Shown one piece after another: positions 25,948 to 35,212 of a stretch of DNA of 49,180 nt. The notes below the pieces were generated by a model that saw only the letters and a program-made list of their open reading frames with translations, was not told the DNA's origin and did not search any database. Each line of letters starts with the position of its first letter. Position 1 is the first letter of the stretch. Origin of the DNA: an uncultured Saprospiraceae bacterium. GTDB lineage: Bacteria; Bacteroidota; Bacteroidia; Chitinophagales; Saprospiraceae. The stretch lies in NCBI GenBank assembly GCA_938003955.1, contig CALKXE010000188.1:1-49180 (forward strand), in the 5' to 3' direction. Both the position numbers and the translations under genes were made by a program.

Positions 25948-26187
25948 GTATTAAAACTATTCGCAGCACAAATATTTGTCAAACACTCTTTGTGATGTCT
26001 GGCATATCAGCTTTAATAATAACAATAATAACATCTTGTATATTATTATCATCGAATCAACAAAATAAAGCGATTCTGCGATTCTAACGATTCTGCAATT
26101 TTGCAGAAGTAAAGTTAATACTCAAGTACATTTTTTATAGAAATAAGACAAAGTTAGAATGCATCTATCTAAATGATACCATTTCCA

Positions 26188-26195
26188 TATATTTG
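26188..26195 (+). promoter_or_regulatory. -7 promoter box for pyrD
   Basis: TATATTTG matches the Bacteroidota TAnnTTTG element, 50 bases before the pyrD ATG. No convincing -33 TTTG was found at the expected spacing, so the assignment is tentative. Confidence 0.4.
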
Positions 26196-26244
26196 CACCT
26201 ATTCCATAAACGGCTAATGCCAAAACTGACGCTTTAACGCTACT

Positions 26245-27279
26245 ATGTACAAATCTATATTAAAACCATTCATGTTTTCCATGGATCCTGAAAAGGCACA
26301 TTATAAAACTGTGTCATTATTCAGAACGGCTTTAGCAATGCCATTGGGCAAGTCTATCATCAAAAGCTTGTACAACTATCAATCTCCAAAACTAGAGAAA
26401 AAGCTATTTGGTCTGACATTCAAAAATCCTGTCGGACTGGCTGCGGGATTTGATAAAGACGGAAAATTCTACAAAGAAATGAGCCATCTCGGTTTTGGCT
26501 TTATAGAAATAGGAACTGTAACTCCTCTTCCGCAAGATGGAAACCCGAAACCAAGATTATTCCGCCTTCCTCAAGATGAAGGATTGATCAATAGAATGGG
26601 ATTCAATAATGACGGCGTAGATGCCATGGTAGAGCGTCTCAAAAAGTACAAAGCAAAAGATGTAATCATTGGCGGTAATATTGGTAAAAACAAGCTAACA
26701 CCTAATGATGAAGCAATAAACGACTACGTAATCTGTTTCGAAAAACTATTCGATCATGTAGATTACTTTGTTGTAAACGTAAGTTCTCCAAATACTCCAG
26801 GCCTAAGGGATCTGCAAGACAAAGGACCACTGACAGCAATATTGTCTAAACTGATGACTCTGAATAACGCTCGTCCTAACCCAAAACCAATCTTACTAAA
26901 AATAGCGCCTGACTTAACTGATAGTCAATTGGATGATATCGTAGACATAGTTGCGGACACTAAAATAGACGGTGTGATAGCAACAAACACTACCATCTCT
27001 AGAGAAGGGTTAAAAACTTCACAAAGCACTATATCTGATATTGGAAATGGTGGTCTCAGTGGTGCTCCAGTGAAATCAAGATCTACAGAAGTGATTTCAT
27101 ATCTTCACAAAAAGTCTGGAGGTACATTTCCAATAGTCGGTGTAGGAGGTATAGATAGTGCAGCATCCGCAAAAGAGAAAATGGACGCTGGTGCTTCATT
27201 AGTACAAGTATACTCTGGATTCGTCTATCAAGGTCCCGGCCTTGTAAAATCAATAAACAAAGGACTAGCTTCCAATTAA
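26245..27279 (+). CDS. pyrD: Dihydroorotate dehydrogenase, quinone-dependent (class 2)
   Basis: 344 aa. FMN- and orotate-binding signatures are clear: [39 protein letters not shown], the active-site loop [14 protein letters not shown] with S181 as the expected catalytic serine, and [20 protein letters not shown] near the end. The N-terminal helical extension ([19 protein letters not shown]) marks class 2, a membrane-associated enzyme passing electrons to quinone. It makes orotate for pyrimidine synthesis. The next gene starts within about 15 bases and is probably co-transcribed. Confidence 0.96.
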   Translation: MYKSILKPFMFSMDPEKAHYKTVSLFRTALAMPLGKSIIKSLYNYQSPKLEKKLFGLTFKNPVGLAAGFDKDGKFYKEMSHLGFGFIEIGTVTPLPQDGNPKPRLFRLPQDEGLINRMGFNNDGVDAMVERLKKYKAKDVIIGGNIGKNKLTPNDEAINDYVICFEKLFDHVDYFVVNVSSPNTPGLRDLQDKGPLTAILSKLMTLNNARPNPKPILLKIAPDLTDSQLDDIVDIVADTKIDGVIATNTTISREGLKTSQSTISDIGNGGLSGAPVKSRSTEVISYLHKKSGGTFPIVGVGGIDSAASAKEKMDAGASLVQVYSGFVYQGPGLVKSINKGLASN

Positions 27280-27291
27280 GTCTTGATCAGT

Positions 27292-28287
27292 ATGGATAAA
27301 TTATTAAGTTTCATAGCGCCTAAAAAAAGATTGATTTCGATCTGTCTCAAGGTATTAGTATTAGCTGTACTTGCTATGATCTTATATATCCAACTTTTTG
27401 TGAAGAATGATATTTCTGACCTATCCGGCCAATTTCACAATTCCGTTTCATTATCTTTTGGTTGGTTTTATTTTACTGCTGTTTTAGTTTTAATGCCCAT
27501 CAATTGGCTTCTAGAAAGTATAAAGTGGAATACACTGGTTACTAAATTTCAACCGTTCGGAATCAAAAAATCTATGCTATCCGTACTGTCTGGAGTAAGC
27601 ATGGCCATTATGACCCCAGGACGAATTGGCGAATATGGTGGCCGTCTTGTTGGAATCCAATCAGTTAATAGACCTAAAGCAATATTAGCAAATTTAATAT
27701 CTAGCCTCAGCCAAAACATAATCAACATTGGGCTTGGCTTAGTTATGGCACTTTTCTTTTTTAACACATATATGGAGATTCAGCAGGGCGTGTTCTTGTC
27801 TTTGGTTTTTGCAAGCACATTGTTAGTCTGTGCTTTATTACTTGCATTTTTCAGAATTGACCTCATCGATGGTTTACTCGCCTATTTACCGCAGTACAAG
27901 TGGGTAACAAAGATTAGAAACAGTGTTTCATCCTTCTCAACTATTGATAACAAAACACTTTTTTATATCCTTGGTCTATCGTTTATCCGTTACTCTGTGT
28001 ACTTGAGTCAGTATGTATTATTGATATTCTTTTTTGGCGTGACAGACCAGTTGATCCCCGCTATTTTAGGAGTCAGTACATTGTTCTTTTTACAATCCAA
28101 TCTTCCATTACCCCCAGCATTATCCGTTTTAGCAAGAGGGGAAATGGCAATTTTTCTCTGGTCTGTATTTACGTCTAATGTACTAGGAATTGTAGCAGCC
28201 ACTTTCAGCTTATGGATTATTAACCTAGTTATCCCCGCCATTTTAGGAGGTTTCATTATTAGTCAGGCAAACTTGTTTGAGGATTAG
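27292..28287 (+). CDS. Flippase-like/lysylphosphatidylglycerol synthase-type membrane protein (UPF0104)
   Basis: 331 aa if started at ATG 27292 (MDKLLSFIAPKKRL); a TTG at 27283 would add three residues. About eight membrane segments fill the protein. The loop MAIMTPGRIGEYGGRLVGIQ carries the 'TPGriGE..r' motif of the AglD/MprF N-terminal family, and the C-terminal NLPLPPALSVLARGEMA matches the second conserved patch. It lacks the soluble aminoacyl-transferase domain, so it is not a complete MprF. Relatives are thought to flip or handle lipids; the role here is unknown. It follows pyrD with a 12-base gap. Confidence 0.8.
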   Translation: MDKLLSFIAPKKRLISICLKVLVLAVLAMILYIQLFVKNDISDLSGQFHNSVSLSFGWFYFTAVLVLMPINWLLESIKWNTLVTKFQPFGIKKSMLSVLSGVSMAIMTPGRIGEYGGRLVGIQSVNRPKAILANLISSLSQNIINIGLGLVMALFFFNTYMEIQQGVFLSLVFASTLLVCALLLAFFRIDLIDGLLAYLPQYKWVTKIRNSVSSFSTIDNKTLFYILGLSFIRYSVYLSQYVLLIFFFGVTDQLIPAILGVSTLFFLQSNLPLPPALSVLARGEMAIFLWSVFTSNVLGIVAATFSLWIINLVIPAILGGFIISQANLFED

Positions 28288-28352
28288 TATTTTAGATAAT
28301 CAGCCAGCTCACCGATCGCAAGCGCTCAATGCTCTTTCATCTTTATTAGCTA

Positions 28353-30116
28353 TTAATTTCCCACAACTCTCCCCACAGGATATCTCATGAATGTAGGCTC
28401 ATAATGAGCTGATCTTTCATATACAAAATTGAGCTGAGCATATGCGTTCTTCGCAAATTCTGGGTCAGTCGCTTTCTTTTCTTCCAGCGCTCTTCTTACA
28501 TCAGGATTTTTCTTAAGAAACTCGGCAGCTAAATCTTCGAATACATATGGAGAAAAATGCTCCTTTTGCATCAATATTCCATCAAAGAAATTCCATGCAA
28601 ACCATGAATCAGGACCTTGTGGTTCTAGTGTCTGTAGGATGTAATTATTCATCTTCTGATCGGTGCGGATGATATAATCGCCCTCATAATATTGAATGTT
28701 CTGTATCGATTTAGAGACTTCTACTTTAGTGTGCAAAAAATGACCTTCGTATGGCTTCGTTGGAGACTTATAATCTATAATTTTATAGATCTCTACCTCT
28801 TTTATTTGCGACTTGCCCAATTCTTCCGCCACTACCCCATTCGCTTTCATTCTATCAACTATTTGCTTGTACGCTCTTGGAATTATATATGCACTCGGTT
28901 TATCTACAGTCAAGTTCGATTTATATGTATTGAAAAACGGTATTTCCATTTCATACGGAGCATCATGGTCATAGTACAATCGATCAAGTCCACTTATTTC
29001 ACTTGGTTTATATTTAGCTTCATAGCCTTTGAACATAACTTTACCTGCCGCATCCGTATCTACTTCCCAATTCAAATCAAACTTTGATTTTGTCATTGTG
29101 TTATCGATCGCCTTTTTTCTAGTAGCTAATATCTCAGTATGATTATCGGCAACATGCTCTAGCATCGACCTCATAAAATGATACGTACTCATCACTCTAT
29201 CTTTAAAAGGCTTGAGCATGTGAGTTTCAGGCATAAACGAGATACTATTGTGCAGATTCGCATATCCAGAAGAATATCTGGCTAAGTCAAGAAAGCCTCT
29301 TATTCCCTCGTCGGGAGTAGTTCTGGCATATACATACGGCGTCATTTCATATCCTTTCTCTTCCATCTTAGAGAATAACTCGGGCAGCATTTTATCCTGC
29401 ATATAAGAGCTCAAGACCGCTTCCATTTTGTCCTTTTGAGTCGGAATGAGCGTCATCACATAAGGATAATCAGCTCCATTAGAAGTGTGATTATCTATCA
29501 ATATATCCGGACTCCATTTAGTATATAGTTTATTGAATGATCTTGCATTTTCTGTATCTCCTTTTATAAAATCACGATTAAGATCAAGATTTTGAGCATT
29601 CCCCCGAAAACCATATGCACTCGGACCTTGCTGATTTGCACGAGAAAAACTACCTCGATTCAGATGACCACTAATATTATAAATGGGTATAATGACCACC
29701 ACTGCATTATCTAGTAAATTATTCCGTTTCTTTCTAAGGTCTCTAGCAAGCATCATACTTGCATCGACTCCGCATGGTTCTCCTGGATGTATAGCATTAT
29801 TGACAAAAATAATCGCCTTACCATTCTTTCTTATTTGTTCAGGATCAAAAACCCCATCCTTAGTGACAATAACTTCGTGAAGGCTGTTTCCACTATCTGT
29901 CATCCCAAATTCATTCACTTTAATGGAAGAGGAGAATGCAATTTCTAGTTTTTTATAGTGATTGATCGATTCATCATAAGTAGCCGTATAGTTTCCATTT
30001 TTTTCAAATGGAGTAATCAAATCTTCAGATATAGGACTTGCACCTTGTGCCATAACAGGAATATTTATAGTAATGAGACAGAACAGAAGTGTTGATAAGC
30101 AAATGGTTCTAAACAT
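28353..30116 (-). CDS. Exported M14-family zinc carboxypeptidase
   Basis: 587 aa with a signal peptide (MFRTICLSTLLFCLITINIP, cleavage near MAQG). The metal site is H110-PG-E113 in NNAIHPGEPCGVDASMM and H210 in SPDILIDNHTSNG; NLDLNRDF fits the substrate-binding Asn-Arg region, and E297 in ISFMPETHMLKPF is the likely catalytic base. The ~200-residue C-terminal part is beta-rich and without clear motif. Family members cleave C-terminal residues of peptides; in this phylum they often process peptidoglycan-derived or dietary peptides. No T9SS tail. A single gene. Confidence 0.88.
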   Translation of the reverse strand: MFRTICLSTLLFCLITINIPVMAQGASPISEDLITPFEKNGNYTATYDESINHYKKLEIAFSSSIKVNEFGMTDSGNSLHEVIVTKDGVFDPEQIRKNGKAIIFVNNAIHPGEPCGVDASMMLARDLRKKRNNLLDNAVVVIIPIYNISGHLNRGSFSRANQQGPSAYGFRGNAQNLDLNRDFIKGDTENARSFNKLYTKWSPDILIDNHTSNGADYPYVMTLIPTQKDKMEAVLSSYMQDKMLPELFSKMEEKGYEMTPYVYARTTPDEGIRGFLDLARYSSGYANLHNSISFMPETHMLKPFKDRVMSTYHFMRSMLEHVADNHTEILATRKKAIDNTMTKSKFDLNWEVDTDAAGKVMFKGYEAKYKPSEISGLDRLYYDHDAPYEMEIPFFNTYKSNLTVDKPSAYIIPRAYKQIVDRMKANGVVAEELGKSQIKEVEIYKIIDYKSPTKPYEGHFLHTKVEVSKSIQNIQYYEGDYIIRTDQKMNNYILQTLEPQGPDSWFAWNFFDGILMQKEHFSPYVFEDLAAEFLKKNPDVRRALEEKKATDPEFAKNAYAQLNFVYERSAHYEPTFMRYPVGRVVGN

Positions 30117-30203
30117 ATTTGTGTATTACTTTTTATTCACAATGATAAATTGAAAAATTTAGTTCTTATGTGTCTGGATAAATTGTTAGAATGTAGAGTA
30201 TAA

Positions 30204-31736
30204 TTAATCTACGAAATTCATCAACTCGTCCACATATTTTCTAGAATTGAATAGTCTTGGAATTTTGTTTTGACCACCTACCTTACCTTTGCTGGCCAAC
30301 CATCTAAGGAAAGTGCCAGAGGTAGCTGGAATAATTTGCAGCCTCTTGAGTGCTAAATCTTTATACCTTTTAGCAGCATAATCAGAATTCACTTTCTGCA
30401 GATTTTCATCCAATAATTTTTCGAATTCCGCTAAACTAGCTGGAGCCTTTTCGAATTCTATCATCCATTGGTGACCACCTTTACTTACTTTATTCATGAA
30501 TATTGGCGCTACTGTATAATCAGAAACTACAGCTGAAAGCGTTTTTAATGTTTCGGCTAAAGCTTTGTCAGTGTTACTCACCATTACCTCTTCTCCAAAG
30601 ACATTGATGAAGTGTTTAGTTCTACCACTGACCTCTATTCTGTATGGTTTTATAGAACAAAATTTCACAGTATCTCCTAACATATATCTCCATAGTCCCG
30701 CCGAAGAACTAATAACAATTGCGTAATTCGTATCTAACTCTACTTCTGATAATGGTATCGATACTGGCACATCATTATCCAATTCTTCCATAGCTATGAA
30801 CTCATAGTAAACATCATTATCCAAGAGAAGCAACATCCCTCTTTGATTACTCATATCCTGAACACCAAAGTAACCCTCTGAAGCATTATAGACTTCAAAA
30901 AACTTAAAACTAGGATCTGGAAAAAACTCTTTGAATTGTTCTATATATGGATCAAAACCAACTCCGCCGTGCATGTAATATCGAACACTTGGCCACACTT
31001 CATGCATGTTCTTAGCGCCCGTTTGTTTTAATATTTTTTTGAATAATACGATTGTCCATGTAGGTACTCCACCAAACATAACTATATCATCTTTGGTACA
31101 GATTTGGCTCATTAAATTGATTTTTTCTTCCCAATCATGAAGACAAGCAGTCTTAAAATCCGGAGAATAAAACGGCCTACCTACAGCTGGCATTCTGTGT
31201 AGAAGTATAGCCGAAATGTCACCAATCGTTACTTTAGGGTCATGTTCCCATGGGCTCAATGCACCACCCATAATCAAGCTTTTCTTCTGAAAAATCTCAC
31301 TATCCGGATCTTCATGATAAGTGATCGCCATAGTGTCCCAGCTAGCCGCAACATTATTTTTATAGAGTGAATCCTCGGACACAGGAATGTATTTCGACCT
31401 ATCGTTCGTGGTTCCTGAAGATTTAGCGTACCATTTTACAATTCCTGGCCATAACACATCACTTTCCCCTTCCATCATTCTGGTGATGTACGGTTTTACA
31501 TCTTCATATTCTACCAATGGAACATTATCAATGTATGAAGCATGATCCGTAATCTCACGAAATCCATGCTTTTTCCCATATTCAGTATCTTTAGCTCGAT
31601 GCAGCAGAGAAGCAAATGTTTTTTCTTGCACTTCAATAGGAGCATTTCTCATACGTTCGATACGATTGTATCGAAGTTTAAGATATTGTTTTACGCCCTT
31701 ATTGAATAATTTTTTCATCAGATGTTGTACTTCCAC
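30204..31736 (-). CDS. GH3-family acyl-adenylating protein
   Basis: 510 aa. The pattern matches the GH3 auxin-responsive/JAR1 superfamily as found in bacteria: VKWYAKSSGTTNDRSKYIPV is the ATP-binding loop (SSGTT..rsK.iP), YNASEGYFGVQDM follows, and VISSSAGLWRYMLGDTVKF matches the second nucleotide region. Bacterial members are presumed to conjugate amino acids to acyl acids through an acyl-adenylate; the substrate is unknown. The ATG at 31736 is given; MKKLFNKG at 31718 is an equally possible start. It stands alone between the M14 and DUF5686 genes. Confidence 0.88.
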   Translation of the reverse strand: MEVQHLMKKLFNKGVKQYLKLRYNRIERMRNAPIEVQEKTFASLLHRAKDTEYGKKHGFREITDHASYIDNVPLVEYEDVKPYITRMMEGESDVLWPGIVKWYAKSSGTTNDRSKYIPVSEDSLYKNNVAASWDTMAITYHEDPDSEIFQKKSLIMGGALSPWEHDPKVTIGDISAILLHRMPAVGRPFYSPDFKTACLHDWEEKINLMSQICTKDDIVMFGGVPTWTIVLFKKILKQTGAKNMHEVWPSVRYYMHGGVGFDPYIEQFKEFFPDPSFKFFEVYNASEGYFGVQDMSNQRGMLLLLDNDVYYEFIAMEELDNDVPVSIPLSEVELDTNYAIVISSSAGLWRYMLGDTVKFCSIKPYRIEVSGRTKHFINVFGEEVMVSNTDKALAETLKTLSAVVSDYTVAPIFMNKVSKGGHQWMIEFEKAPASLAEFEKLLDENLQKVNSDYAAKRYKDLALKRLQIIPATSGTFLRWLASKGKVGGQNKIPRLFNSRKYVDELMNFVD

Positions 31737-32130
31737 ACAAGTATAAGGAAGAATAGTTTGATAGGTTGATCTTTTGATTGACTATTTCATCAAGAAATAT
31801 CTGCTGATTTTTAGGAATTATTATATTCCGTTTTTACATCGCTAAATAAAAGAAAACATACCAATACTTACACTGTAAGGTATATTTAGTTGCATAAGCA
31901 ACTAGTTAAACTATTAAATTCTAAATTAGCTGGTAAAGCTCATACAATATCATTGTAAATGAATTAGTTATAAACATCTAATATTTTCTTAAAACTAAAC
32001 AAAAAGGAAGCTTTTTGTTTTATTAATTAGATTTTTGCCACGTTTTTAGATTTGAGTTTTGAAAATAAGTCAATATTTAAATTTAAAGATGAATTCAACC
32101 CAAAAAACAATACCGTTAATAGTTAAGTAG
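31737..32130. other. 394-base gap with leader hairpins
   Basis: Carries AGTTGC-ATAA-GCAACT near 31888-31906 and a perfect 10-bp hairpin AAACAAAAAG-GAAG-CTTTTTGTTT at 31997-32020, both upstream of the DUF5686 gene on the plus strand. Together they could form a long structured leader. No ORF is supported. Confidence 0.45.
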
Positions 32131-34695
32131 ATGAAAGAGATATTTAATAATTTTTTGATAATTGCCGTTACTATTTTTTCCGTTACAAACCTTTCTGCAC
32201 AAGACGTGACTCGTATCAGAGGAAAAGTATTTGATGCAAAAACAGGAGAGGCTTTGCCTTTCGTTGATGTAGGTTTAAAAGGAACAAATGTAGGTGTTTC
32301 CTCTGATTTAGATGGTTACTATAATATCGAGACTAGATTTCCAAGTGATACAGTATTTGCAGCATTCATAGGCTATGAGACTATTTATAAAAAGATAACT
32401 ATTGGAGAAACCAATAAAATTGATTTCCGTCTTTCGGAAGAAGGTCTAGTGATGGAAACTGTAGAAATCAGAGAAAAGAAAACCAAATACAGCAAGAAAA
32501 ACAACCCAGCTCTGGACTTGGCCAAAAAAGTAATCAGTAATAAATATACGAATAGCTTAAAAGGAAAGGACTATTACAAGTACAACCAACAAGAAAAGAT
32601 AAATATTGACATCAATAATATTACCGAAGATTTTAAAAACACGCGTTTCATAAGAAAATTAGACTTTCTATGGGATTACGTTGATACTTCTGAAGTAAAT
32701 GGTAAAACCTATTTACCATTATTTATGAGAGAAAATCTATCAACTATCCATTACAAGAAAGATGGTGATCGCTTAAAAGAAGTGAGAACAGCTTCAAAAT
32801 TTACAGAAGTTGATAAAACAATTGATCCTGGAACCATAAATAACGTCGTAGATGCTCTTTATCAAGATATAGACATCTATGAAGAAAAGATAGATCTGCT
32901 AGAATTACAGTTCGTTAGTCCATTTGCTGATGCAGGAGATGATTTCTATAGATACTATATCATAGATACTACAGCTGTTAATGGGAAAGAAGCAATCAAC
33001 CTTGCATTCATACCAGCAGTAAAAGGGAATTTTGGATTTACGGGCAACATCTTTGTGTCCAATGACGATAAGTTTACCATTCTTAAAGTAGACATGGGTA
33101 TCATCGATGGTATGAATATCAACTTCGTGAGAGACTTGAGGATAGTTCAAGAATTCGAAGCATATGGCGATGACTATATCAAAACTAAAGATCAACTTGT
33201 TATTGATTATTCCTTGACGGACAATAGTTTTGGAATGTATGGTACTCGTACCCTTCATTTTTCAGATTACGACTTCTCAAAACCAGAAGACGAATCCATT
33301 TTTAACAAACTGGATAAAATCATCTATATGGATGGTGCAGCAAAAAAAGACGAGACATTTTGGCAAGCCAATAGAATCGAACCACTGGAAAAAAATGATG
33401 TGGAACTCTATACAATGATCGAAACCTTGCAAAACGATAATTATTACAAAACTTACGCATATTTTACAAGGATCATATTTACTGGTCATGCTCCCGTTGG
33501 CCCTGTTCAATTTGGATCTGTTGCCACCTTTGTAAGTTTCAATGATGTAGAAGGACTAAACTTGAGATTTGGTGGAGAAACTAGACCAATCTTTACCCCA
33601 AAATTGAAATTACAAGGATACATAGCTAGGGCTATGAAAACCAAACAGTGGAAATATAATGCAGGGGCCACTTACACATTCAATGAAAATTATAATGACA
33701 ATCCAAAACACTTTTTAAGATTCACCGTCGAAAAAGAAAGTATTTTTCCTGGACAAGAACTTGAATTTTTCAACCCAAGTAATTTCTTTTTATCCTTTCA
33801 AAGAGGAGATGCTACTAAGATGTTAATGGCGAGAAATTACGAGCTAAACTACGTGCGTGAAACATCAGGATTCAATTACCATATCGATGTACGTAGAAAA
33901 CAAAGAGATCCAATAGGCTCGTTAGAATTTAATTTCACCGACGAAGATGGGAATTTAGACGCTTTGGATAATGTAACTACCTCAGAACTCAGTATGGGTT
34001 TTAGATATGCTCCTAATGAACAATTCGTGCAAGGTAAGGACACCAGAACGCAGATATATAACGAATACCCAATCATAAAAGTTAATTTCACACAAGGGTT
34101 TGATAATGTATTGGGAGGCCAATATCAATTCAGTAAATTGAAACTCGATGTCTTCAAACAATTTGAATGGCTGACTTGGGGTAAATCAAATATATTAGTC
34201 GAAGGAGGGAAAACATGGGGTGACGTTCCATACATCTTACAGAATATTCCTAGAGGTAACCAAACATATGCTTACCAGTTGACATCTTATAATATGATGA
34301 ATTTCTTAGAATTTGCCGCTGATCAATTCGTATCACTGAATGCAGAACATTTCTTCATGGGAGCTGTGATGAATCGTATTCCTCTTATCAAAAAGTTGAA
34401 ATTAAGATCAATCTTATCATTCAAAGCTTACTACGGTACATTGGCAGATGAACACAATCCAAACCTTAACCCAGGATTAGTGCAATTCCCAACAGATGTG
34501 GCAGGAAACCCTACTACATTTATCTTAAGTGATCAAGAACCGTATATGGAAGCAAGTTTAGGTTTCTCAAATATTTTTAAAATTCTAAGATTTGATATTG
34601 TACAGAGACTTAACTACCTAGACCAACCAAATGTACCTGCACTATTTGGGAATAAAGGTCTAGGCATTAGAGTTAGAACTTTAGTAGAGTTTTGA
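32131..34695 (+). CDS. DUF5686 outer-membrane protein with carboxypeptidase-regulatory-like domain
   Basis: 854 aa. The signal peptide (MKEIFNNFLIIAVTIFSVTN, cleaved near SAQ) precedes a CarboxypepD-regulatory-like beta-sandwich at about 28-105 (IRGKVFDAKTGEALPFVDVG, SDLDGYYNIETRF). The middle (about 120-420) is the DUF5686 region. The last ~400 residues alternate polar and hydrophobic strands and end in Phe (RVRTLVEF), as expected of an outer-membrane beta-barrel. Function is not established; the family is widespread in the Bacteroidota and related in layout to SusC-type receptors, but no TonB box or plug was seen. A single gene. Confidence 0.85.
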   Translation: MKEIFNNFLIIAVTIFSVTNLSAQDVTRIRGKVFDAKTGEALPFVDVGLKGTNVGVSSDLDGYYNIETRFPSDTVFAAFIGYETIYKKITIGETNKIDFRLSEEGLVMETVEIREKKTKYSKKNNPALDLAKKVISNKYTNSLKGKDYYKYNQQEKINIDINNITEDFKNTRFIRKLDFLWDYVDTSEVNGKTYLPLFMRENLSTIHYKKDGDRLKEVRTASKFTEVDKTIDPGTINNVVDALYQDIDIYEEKIDLLELQFVSPFADAGDDFYRYYIIDTTAVNGKEAINLAFIPAVKGNFGFTGNIFVSNDDKFTILKVDMGIIDGMNINFVRDLRIVQEFEAYGDDYIKTKDQLVIDYSLTDNSFGMYGTRTLHFSDYDFSKPEDESIFNKLDKIIYMDGAAKKDETFWQANRIEPLEKNDVELYTMIETLQNDNYYKTYAYFTRIIFTGHAPVGPVQFGSVATFVSFNDVEGLNLRFGGETRPIFTPKLKLQGYIARAMKTKQWKYNAGATYTFNENYNDNPKHFLRFTVEKESIFPGQELEFFNPSNFFLSFQRGDATKMLMARNYELNYVRETSGFNYHIDVRRKQRDPIGSLEFNFTDEDGNLDALDNVTTSELSMGFRYAPNEQFVQGKDTRTQIYNEYPIIKVNFTQGFDNVLGGQYQFSKLKLDVFKQFEWLTWGKSNILVEGGKTWGDVPYILQNIPRGNQTYAYQLTSYNMMNFLEFAADQFVSLNAEHFFMGAVMNRIPLIKKLKLRSILSFKAYYGTLADEHNPNLNPGLVQFPTDVAGNPTTFILSDQEPYMEASLGFSNIFKILRFDIVQRLNYLDQPNVPALFGNKGLGIRVRTLVEF

Positions 34696-34758
34696 TTTAT
34701 TGATTATGGTCTAATAACACTATATTTTTCTAAAACAGGTATTAATTTAAAAGAGATA

Positions 34759-34894
34759 ATATAGCATAATGTGGTCATTGCATCTTTAAAATTAATGCCT
34801 CCAAATCGTATGTATTCCATGATCTCTAATCGGTTTCCAACACTAAGGAGACTCTTAAGAATTCAAAGAATTAGCATGGAGCATTATGCTATAT
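34759..34894. mobile_element. MITE-like element with 13-bp perfect terminal inverted repeats
   Basis: ATATAGCATAATG at 34759-34771 is the exact reverse complement of CATTATGCTATAT at 34882-34894. The 110 bases between encode nothing obvious. The size and the terminal repeats fit a miniature inverted-repeat element or a long-stem RNA; a clear target duplication beyond a possible AT dinucleotide is not seen. Confidence 0.5.
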
Positions 34895-34916
34895 GGTTTT
34901 CTTCTGATCTTATCAC

Positions 34917-35078
34917 TTAAATTCTTCGATGCTTGCGTCTGGGTCATAAAAAAGATGTTTTTGCATAAAAACACCTTGCCACGAAAAGATCCGATTTCCG
35001 ACCTTTAGGTTAGAAAAAATTTGGCAAATGCTCCATCCCCTTTCGATGGGGTAGTCAAAATTTAGGGTCTTTTTTACT
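34917..35078 (+). repeat. Four-hairpin dispersed repeat, copy C
   Basis: Third copy of the element at 24844 and 25786, in the same orientation as copy A. Order: CTTCGATGCTTGCGTCTGGG; GATGTTTTTGCATAAAAAC; AAAAGATCC; CCGACCTTTAGGTTAG; CTCCATCCCCTTTCGATGGGG; closing GGGTCTTTTTTACT. Hairpin 4 has diverged (GATGGGG pairs with CTCCATC) yet still forms seven pairs. Confidence 0.87.
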
Positions 35079-35212
35079 CAAAAGAAAAATATCCTTTAAA
35101 TTAATTGATTTTTGGTTCGTTTTTATCAAAAAATTGACCGAAGAAACACATTAATTCGACCCATTATAAGTTTCGAAACAAGAAACTGGTTAAAGTTAGT
35201 GCCAACTAGAAA

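Larger units (their letters stand above)
25666..26244. other. 579-base gap with repeat copy B and pyrD promoter
   Basis: Holds repeat copy B (25786-25947), a GATTCTGCGATTCTAACG-type motif at about 26067-26110 with similarity to 12183-12217, and a -7 promoter box for pyrD at 26188-26195. No ORF is supported. Confidence 0.55.
34696..35212. other. 517-base gap holding two repeat elements
   Basis: Lies between the converging DUF5686 and hemJ-like genes and holds a 136-bp element with terminal inverted repeats (34759-34894) and repeat copy C (34917-35078), only 22 bases apart. Short ORFs here are not supported. Confidence 0.6.

Noticed and set aside
28692-29087. 131-aa plus-strand ORF opposite the M14 carboxypeptidase gene
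   Set aside because: Rich in Tyr/Phe/Arg with no domain; antisense to a gene with catalytic residues in place.
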